Part shown: positions 1-3,470 of the stretch, piece after piece
How the letters are laid out: each line of letters opens with the position of its first letter
Numbering within the stretch: position 1 is the first letter of the stretch
Origin: Candidatus Zixiibacteriota bacterium
GTDB lineage: Bacteria; Zixibacteria; MSB-5A5; GN15; FEB-12
Reading direction: 5' to 3'
Assembly: GCA_023700785.1 (NCBI GenBank)
Contig: JAMPYH010000194.1
Span: 1-5,443, forward strand
Length of the DNA: 5,443 bases
Program-made: the position numbers and the translations under genes
Notes under the pieces: model-generated
What the model was told of the DNA's origin: nothing
Seen by the model: only the letters and a program-made list of their open reading frames with translations
The model's database searches: none

Positions 1-54
1 CAACAGCAAACCAACCTTGAGATTGGCAAAGGGAACTCTAATGGAACGCTTCAT
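1..54 (-). CDS. MCE-domain (MlaD-like) protein, N-terminal fragment
   Basis: Only the first 18 codons are in the window; the gene continues past the left edge. An ATG at 54-52 opens a frame reading MKRSIRVPFANLKVGLLL. Short basic residues followed by 'NLKVGLLL', entering a hydrophobic anchor, is the usual beginning of MCE-family proteins, in which one N-terminal membrane helix precedes the periplasmic MCE domain. A Shine-Dalgarno GAGGA (66-62) sits 7 bases before the ATG. The gene starts 36 bases after the ATPase stop codon on the same strand, exactly where the periplasmic lipid-binding partner (MlaD role) is expected after the permease and ATPase. In the family this subunit forms a hexameric ring that receives lipid and sits on the permease dimer. 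The MCE domain itself is not visible, so the call rests on the N-terminal pattern and gene order. Confidence 0.72.
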   Translation of the reverse strand, partial: MKRSIRVPFANLKVGLLL

Positions 55-90
55 ACCGCAATCCTCATCCTTCGGGCCCGATGTCGAGCA

Positions 91-861
91 TCAGACGAAT
101 TTTCTCTCGCGCACTTCATTGAATGACGTTCTGAACGGCTCCAGAAAACTCCGGACCCGTCCATCGGCTGAATCCCGCAACTGGTCAACATTGCCGTCGA
201 AGATCAGTTCGCCCTCCCAGATCAGCATGAACCGATTCGCGACCGCGAACGCGTCCGCGATCTCATGGGTGACGACAATGGTCGATATCTTGCGCTGAAG
301 TGTCAGTTTATTGATCAGATCAAGAACGGTTTCGGTCGCCTGAGGATCGAGTCCGGTAGTCGGCTCGTCGTACAACATGACTCTCGGATTGGTGGACAGC
401 AACGCCCGTCCGATCGCGACTCGGCGCTGCATACCGCCGGACAATTCCTCGGGAAGTTTGTCAATTATCTCGTCGGCGTCCAGCCCGACAAAACCAAGCA
501 TCTCCCGAACCCGTTCCTCTATTTCTTCCCACCGCATTTTAGTGTGCTCAAGCAAATAGTATCCGACGTTTTCCCCAACGGTCAGGGAATCGAATAGGGC
601 TCCATCCTGGAAAACCATCCCGATCCCTTTGCGGATCTCCCGTTTCTGGTCTTCCTTCATGACGCAGATATTCTCCCCGTTGATCAACAGCGAACCGCGC
701 TGGGGGCAATTCAGCCCAAGGATCAGGCGGAGAATGGTTGACTTCCCCGATCCCGACGGACCCATGATCACCACGGACTCAGACTGTTCGATCTTGAAGG
801 TGACATTTGTCAGGATAGGGCGGTCGCCGTATGCAAAGCTGACGTTGTTCAGTTCGATCAT
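91..861 (-). CDS. mlaF: Mla-type ABC transporter ATP-binding protein
   Basis: This is the cytoplasmic ATPase of an MlaFE-type lipid transporter, 256 residues, full length for the family. All ABC nucleotide-binding elements are present and intact: Walker A GPSGSGKST (34-42), Q-loop glutamine 85 in VFQDGALFDSLTV, signature LSGGMQRR (140-147), Walker B VMLYDEP (161-167) with catalytic Glu166, D-loop GLD (170-172) and H-loop His199. 'FQDGALFDSLTVGENV' and 'LSGGMQRRVAIGRAL' are characteristic of the MlaF/Ttg2A subgroup rather than of amino-acid or metal importers. The start ATG (861-859) overlaps the permease stop codon as ATGA, with AAGGGA five bases upstream, so the two are probably translationally coupled. 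Expression would come from the promoter upstream of the permease. Family knowledge: it powers phospholipid movement between the membranes to maintain outer-membrane asymmetry. Direction of transport and true substrate cannot be read from sequence. Confidence 0.93.
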   Translation of the reverse strand: MIELNNVSFAYGDRPILTNVTFKIEQSESVVIMGPSGSGKSTILRLILGLNCPQRGSLLINGENICVMKEDQKREIRKGIGMVFQDGALFDSLTVGENVGYYLLEHTKMRWEEIEERVREMLGFVGLDADEIIDKLPEELSGGMQRRVAIGRALLSTNPRVMLYDEPTTGLDPQATETVLDLINKLTLQRKISTIVVTHEIADAFAVANRFMLIWEGELIFDGNVDQLRDSADGRVRSFLEPFRTSFNEVRERKFV

Positions 862-1628
862 AGGTATCCCTTCAGGTAGGGATAGATCACCTTGGTAATA
901 AAGAAATTGACGAGCAAAATGGTGATGGAGCTAAGTACGACCGAATCAGTGGTCGCCTTGCCAACGCCCTTGGTCCCTCCTTCGGAAGTGAACCCCTTGT
1001 AGCAGGAGATAAACGCGATCACAAACGAAAAGATGATCGGTTTGGCGATCCCGAGAAAGAGATTTCCGAAAACGAGGCGTTCAAAAATATTCGCCCAATA
1101 GAGGGTCGACGAAATATGCGCGAGATAGACCGCTATCACCCAGGCGCCGACAATCGCGACAACATCAGTCACGATCGTGAGCACCGGCACCATGATGAAC
1201 AGGGCGACCAGCCTCGGCACCGCGATCTTTTTGATCGGGTCGATACCAAACGCCACCATGGCGTCGATCTGGTTTGAGGTCTTCATGGCGCCGATCTCCG
1301 CGGTTATTCCCGAAGAAACGCGGGCGGCGATGATCAGACCGGCCAGGGTCGGGCCGAGCTCCCGGATGATGGAGATCGACATGATCCGTCCGAGGTAGTT
1401 CTTGGCTCCAAAATCCGCCAGTTCATTGGCGAATGCCAGCGCGAACCCCTGCCCAGCAAACATACCGGTCAACGCAACCAAGTACAACGAACCTACCCCC
1501 AGTAAGTACATCTGTTCCAATGTCTCGGTAATATAGAATGGCCTTCCAAAGACTCCCTTTAGCATCCTGCCAGAAAAGAAAAAGAGCCCCTGGAACTCGT
1601 AGGCAAAGTTTTTGAGCCAGCTTAGCAC
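858..1628 (-). CDS. mlaE: Mla-type ABC transporter permease
   Basis: This is the inner-membrane permease of the same transporter, 256 residues, normal length for MlaE/DUF140. Hallmarks are RELGPTLAGLIIAARV (89-104), the coupling segment AEIGAMKTSNQIDAM (110-124), in which the EIGxM...QIDAM pattern is near-invariant, and the C-terminal CYKGFTSEGGTKGVGKATTDSVV region (209-231). Hydrophobic segments lie at about 45-66, 92-108, 138-170, 190-209 and 230-250. Family knowledge: two MlaE copies pair with two MlaF copies and an MCE hexamer. The start is GTG (1628-1626), chosen because AGG lies five bases upstream, no better start is in frame, and the N-terminus aligns at the expected distance from the conserved core. 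It is the first gene of the operon, about 27 bases after the predicted transcription start. Its last codons overlap the ATPase start. The family call is secure. The symbol assumes orthology with the E. coli system, whereas related permeases serve other MCE transporters. Confidence 0.92.
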   Translation of the reverse strand: MLSWLKNFAYEFQGLFFFSGRMLKGVFGRPFYITETLEQMYLLGVGSLYLVALTGMFAGQGFALAFANELADFGAKNYLGRIMSISIIRELGPTLAGLIIAARVSSGITAEIGAMKTSNQIDAMVAFGIDPIKKIAVPRLVALFIMVPVLTIVTDVVAIVGAWVIAVYLAHISSTLYWANIFERLVFGNLFLGIAKPIIFSFVIAFISCYKGFTSEGGTKGVGKATTDSVVLSSITILLVNFFITKVIYPYLKGYL

Positions 1629-1662
1629 AGCTACCTGATGTTTACCCTTTCGCTATTCGGCA

Positions 1663-1691
1663 ATGGTATCCGTTTGTGCGACTTGAGTCAA
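1663..1691 (-). promoter_or_regulatory. sigma70-like promoter of the mla operon
   Basis: On the minus strand TTGACT (1691-1686) is followed after exactly 17 bases by TACCAT (1668-1663). The -35 matches consensus at 5 of 6 positions and the -10 at 4 of 6. Predicted transcription would begin near 1655, leaving a leader of roughly 27 bases before the GTG of the permease. The site lies between an upstream intrinsic terminator and the first mla gene, which is the expected position. No operator is evident. Confidence 0.6.
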
Positions 1692-1752
1692 GGCTTTTGC
1701 CTGAACGAAGGTTCTGGCGAACAAATGCGGAGATCGGCGTCGGCAGTTCGGC

Positions 1753-1786
1753 AAAAAAACAAGGTCCCGACTTTCATCAGGACCTT
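1753..1786 (-). terminator. Rho-independent terminator (minus strand)
   Basis: Read on the minus strand, AAGGTCC (1786-1780) pairs with GGACCTT (1767-1761), with two further possible G-C/A-T pairs inside a 12-base loop. After one G comes a run of seven T (1759-1753). It would stop transcripts coming from the right before they reach the mla promoter. It lies 365 bases beyond the stop codon of the secreted-protein gene and behind another terminator, so its own transcript is not obvious. On the plus strand the stem is followed only by CTTTCC, a weaker signal. Confidence 0.75.
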
Positions 1787-2070
1787 CTTTCCTCACTCAA
1801 CAAACCGAAAGGATCTAAACAGCATAACCGCCAAGAAAGACTGTTCAGAACCAAAAAGGCCAGGCATCGAAGAGCTGTATGGCTGCTCTGCGACGACGGT
1901 CGGTCTGCTTGCCACGCTAATAAACAACTAATGTGCCGACTTACCATGTTTGGCGTAACCTGCTATCTCACAACATCGAACCTGGATCCACCAGAAAGAA
2001 GTTCCGACTTTTGACGCAGGAGGTGCGATTTAGGGAGCCGCAAGTCGTTAATTCATGCGATGTCGGACAT
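1787..2070. other. Intergenic stretch between two terminators, no gene recognised
   Basis: About 285 bases lie between the two minus-strand terminators. Neither strand holds a reading frame with a plausible protein. The best minus-strand candidate (ATG at about 1949-1947, 56 codons, stopping inside the terminator stem) has no good Shine-Dalgarno and a Cys/Ser/Arg-rich composition typical of noncoding DNA. No tRNA fold, insertion-sequence end or recognisable riboswitch was found. No convincing -35/-10 pair was seen on the minus strand that would make a separate transcript ending at 1753. The 7-mer CCGACTT occurs at 1936-1942 and 2004-2010, and again in the adjoining terminator loop at 1767-1773. 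Confidence 0.5.
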
Positions 2071-2105
2071 AAAAACGACCTGTGCGGAGTGACCGTCCAC
2101 ACAGG
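2071..2105 (-). terminator. Rho-independent terminator of the cohesin/sorting-domain gene
   Basis: Read on the minus strand, CCTGTGTGG (2105-2097) pairs with CCGCACAGG (2087-2079) over nine positions, including one U-G wobble, around a nine-base loop. After TCG comes TTTTT (2075-2071). It begins 46 bases after the TAA stop of the gene at 2152-2976, the normal position for a gene-end terminator. Confidence 0.8.
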
Positions 2106-2124
2106 CCGATACTTTATCAAACGC

Positions 2125-2146
2125 GTCGCCGGCCGCCAAAGGCGAC
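2125..2146 (-). other. GC-rich stem-loop just after the stop codon
   Basis: GTCGCC (2146-2141 on the minus strand) pairs with GGCGAC (2130-2125) around a ten-base loop, starting five bases past the TAA stop at 2152. Only GCGTTTG follows it, so it lacks a proper T-run. It is more likely a 3' stabilising hairpin, or a helper to the terminator 20 bases further on, than a terminator itself. Confidence 0.45.
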
Positions 2147-2151
2147 TGACC

Positions 2152-2976
2152 TTACTTCAACAGCATCATCTTTTTCGTCTGGTTGTAGCTTCCCGCGGCG
2201 AGCCTGTAGAAATAGACCCCGGAGGAAACCTGCGACCCGGAACCGTCGCGTCCGTCCCACATGATCTTGTGGCTGCCGGCCTCCATCGACTGGTTCACCA
2301 GCGACCGGACCTCCTGGCCCAGCACATTAAAGATGCTCAATTCAACCTGCGACGCCTTCGGCAGGTCAAATGAGATCTCAGTTGACGGGTTGAACGGGTT
2401 TGGATAGTTCTGTGCCAGAGAATAACTCTTTGGCATCGAACCGGTGGCCGCGGTAAGTGTCACCCGACCGTACTCAAGTTCTGGATCCTCGCGCCACTGC
2501 TCCCACTGCCCCGTCTTGGTGGAACCGTACACAAAGAAGTTGGAGTGGTGCGGATCTTCCATTACAAACGGTTCGAGCTCTATCGCCGTCACCATCGGGT
2601 CGTTGACCTCGAAGACCAGCTCAGCGACCAATCCAGTCCCCGCTTCCAGAGCTGGACGCTTGGTCATGGAGATCTGGGGGACCATCATGATGACGATCTG
2701 TCGCAGATCGGTGTCAAGCATCGTCGCCTTCAGATCGAAGTAATCCACTCGAGTATTCTCGAAGCGAACCTCTTTGATCGTCACGCCGGGAGAGTACTTG
2801 AGCGCGATATCGATCCCGACCAGGTCTTCCTGATTGGTCATTTCAAGAGGGATGGTCACGGTTTTGTCGTCGGCAAACTCCGCGTGTCCGGCAGCCAGTT
2901 TATGGCTGGCCGCGAACGACGCGAGCGGAAGCGCCACGACAGCGGCGATGACCAGGAATGTCAGTATTCTTTTCAT
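2152..2976 (-). CDS. Secreted cohesin-like protein with C-terminal sorting domain
   Basis: The protein has 274 residues. Residues 1-22 form a clear Sec signal peptide (MKR, hydrophobic core, SFA with likely cleavage before Ala23). Residues about 26-125 resemble a cohesin-like beta-sandwich: 'VTIPLEMTNQEDLVGIDIALKYSPGVTIKEVRF' and a later 'GTGLVAELVFEV' strand match the usual IPL..N...L.G....L.Y pattern. A linker (about 136-180) carries EDPHHSNFFVYG and the aromatic, acidic GQWEQWREDPELEYG. Residues about 184-274 are a type A sorting / FlgD-Ig-like domain: SYSLAQNYPNPFNPSTEI, FNVLGQEVRSL, WDGRDGSGSQVSSGVYFYRL, ending KKMMLLK. In phyla with a type IX system such tails direct export and surface attachment; whether this organism has one is not visible. 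ATG at 2976 is preferred over the adjacent upstream TTG (2979) because GAGGGGG lies nine bases upstream. The gene is monocistronic, with its own promoter and terminator. Ligand and role are unknown. The domain calls are by eye. Confidence 0.88.
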   Translation of the reverse strand: MKRILTFLVIAAVVALPLASFAASHKLAAGHAEFADDKTVTIPLEMTNQEDLVGIDIALKYSPGVTIKEVRFENTRVDYFDLKATMLDTDLRQIVIMMVPQISMTKRPALEAGTGLVAELVFEVNDPMVTAIELEPFVMEDPHHSNFFVYGSTKTGQWEQWREDPELEYGRVTLTAATGSMPKSYSLAQNYPNPFNPSTEISFDLPKASQVELSIFNVLGQEVRSLVNQSMEAGSHKIMWDGRDGSGSQVSSGVYFYRLAAGSYNQTKKMMLLK

Positions 2977-2981
2977 CAAGG

Positions 2982-3000
2982 CTTACCCCCTCAGGGTTAG
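2982..3000 (-). promoter_or_regulatory. Shine-Dalgarno inside a small hairpin
   Basis: The ribosome-binding site GAGGGGG (2992-2986, minus strand) fixes ATG 2976 as the start of the secreted-protein gene. Its last three G (2988-2986) and the following T can pair with the upstream ACCC (2997-2994). Two outer pairs (C3000-G2982, T2999-A2983) extend the stem across an A-A mismatch, with a five-base loop. The fold is small, so it may only modestly reduce ribosome access. Whether it is regulatory is inference. Confidence 0.4.
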
Positions 3001-3156
3001 CTATGGTTTACACTCTGGCCAACATGGTCAGCATCACAATCCGTTGTGCCATGCGGCCGTTTTCTATTCGCAATAACAATCGGCGAGCAGTAATGATTGG
3101 CGATTATTCGAAGTGCAATCGAGAAAGGGGAATGATGAGCAACTACCTACGTCCCG

Positions 3157-3169
3157 CGTTTATTAAACG
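3157..3169. promoter_or_regulatory. 13-bp palindrome over the -10 element, possible operator
   Basis: CGTTTATTAAACG is a perfect palindrome, six bases each side of a central T. It completely covers the -10 hexamer (3167-3162) of the minus-strand promoter. A protein bound here would block RNA polymerase, so a repressor site is plausible. AT-rich -10 regions can form short palindromes by chance, so confidence is limited. Confidence 0.35.
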
Positions 3170-3190
3170 TTTTTGAGAGGCATTTGTCAA
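3162..3190 (-). promoter_or_regulatory. sigma70-like promoter of the secreted-protein gene
   Basis: On the minus strand a perfect consensus TTGACA (3190-3185) is followed after exactly 17 bases by TTTAAT (3167-3162), which matches the -10 consensus at 5 of 6 positions. Predicted transcription starts near 3155, giving a 5' leader of about 178 bases to the ATG at 2976. This is the strongest promoter-like sequence in the window. Confidence 0.7.
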
Positions 3191-3210
3191 GTTGTTTTAG
3201 CGTTAGAACT

Positions 3211-3240
3211 TGGTTAATTCTCCGCGGAAAGAATTGACCA
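3211..3240. promoter_or_regulatory. 30-bp inverted repeat, possible regulator binding site
   Basis: TGGTTAATTCT (3211-3221) and AGAATTGACCA (3230-3240) are inverted copies matching at 10 of 11 positions, separated by eight bases that contain CCGCGG. Its centre, 3225.5, lies about 70 bp upstream of the predicted start site of the minus-strand promoter, where an upstream-binding activator would sit. It lies about 210 bp before the OPT promoter start. No T-run follows on either strand, so it is not a terminator. The arms do not match an operator consensus I can name. Confidence 0.5.
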
Positions 3241-3401
3241 TACAAATCCTTGTTACGCCGCTCAGCAAACAGAGGACGCGACCGGCCTCTATCGTACACG
3301 TTATACTGTGTGATGGCGCATCTGTCGCAATATCTGCGCAAGAAATCGGCTGTTCCAGCCCTCCCTGGAGCTGTCGCACACGGCAAGGTCCTACTAAACG
3401 C

Positions 3402-3429
3402 TTGACTTGTAACCCCCTGGCGATAATCT
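3402..3429 (+). promoter_or_regulatory. Promoter of the OPT transporter gene
   Basis: TTGACT (3402-3407) is followed after 16 bases by TAATCT (3424-3429); the overlapping GATAAT (3422-3427) is an alternative -10 at 14-base spacing. Transcription would begin near 3436, leaving about 35 bases before the ATG at 3471. The -35 is good and the -10 register ambiguous. Confidence 0.5.
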
Positions 3430-3461
3430 TCCTGCGAATGTTACGGTTGTGAGCTTCCGAT

Positions 3462-3466
3462 GGAGG
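3462..3466 (+). promoter_or_regulatory. Shine-Dalgarno of the OPT gene, short spacing
   Basis: GGAGG ends only four bases before ATG 3471, shorter than usual. An ATG at 3460 overlaps this site and opens a three-codon frame (Met-Glu-Val) whose TGA (3469-3471) overlaps the OPT ATG as TGATG. The ATG at 3471 is retained as the start because 'HNPFVP' at residues 14-19 resembles the N-terminal lead-in of bacterial OPT proteins, so a later start would remove it. Confidence 0.6.
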
Positions 3467-3470
3467 TTTG

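Larger units (their letters stand above)
2977..3470. other. Divergent intergenic regulatory region
   Basis: These 494 bases separate the minus-strand secreted-protein gene from the plus-strand OPT transporter. They contain one promoter for each gene, a -10-overlapping palindrome, a 30-base dyad and a leader of about 178 bases for the minus-strand gene, listed separately. Open frames across the region (3147-3386 and 3203-3568, minus) run over promoter elements or the OPT start and look random. Between 3241 and 3401 I see no gene. There is a weak hairpin TCCAG/CTGGA (3354-3369), a repeated CTGTCGCA (3322-3329 and 3371-3378), and a marginal minus promoter-like pair GCGACA-N17-TATAAC (3328-3300). 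Confidence 0.6.

Noticed and set aside
1779..1949. A 56-codon minus-strand frame between the two terminators
   Set aside because: It has no good Shine-Dalgarno, an unlikely Cys/Ser/Arg-rich product, and a stop inside the terminator stem. It is better explained as noncoding.
1969..1990. GGTTCGA on the minus strand, resembling a tRNA T-loop
   Set aside because: The bases on either side do not form a T-stem, and no acceptor, D or anticodon arms are found nearby.
1638..2014. Plus-strand open frames (1638-1931 and 1676-2014) that could be read as small genes
   Set aside because: They run antisense through the mla promoter and the terminator hairpin, lack ribosome-binding sites, and have a random-looking composition with no recognisable motif.
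3156..3174. CGTTT-ATT-AAACG followed by TTTTG on the plus strand, resembling a terminator
   Set aside because: The stem is only five mostly A-T pairs, no plus-strand gene lies upstream, and the same bases are better explained as the -10 region of the minus promoter and its palindrome.
3300..3328. Second minus-strand promoter-like pair GCGACA-N17-TATAAC
   Set aside because: The -35 matches only 4 of 6 positions, and a much better promoter (TTGACA-N17-TTTAAT) lies nearer the gene. It may be a minor upstream start but is not supported alone.
3322..3378. CTGTCGCA direct repeat (3322-3329 and 3371-3378) as a possible operator pair
   Set aside because: There are only eight bases, two copies and no symmetry, and one copy overlaps an unrelated weak hairpin. 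It is compatible with chance.
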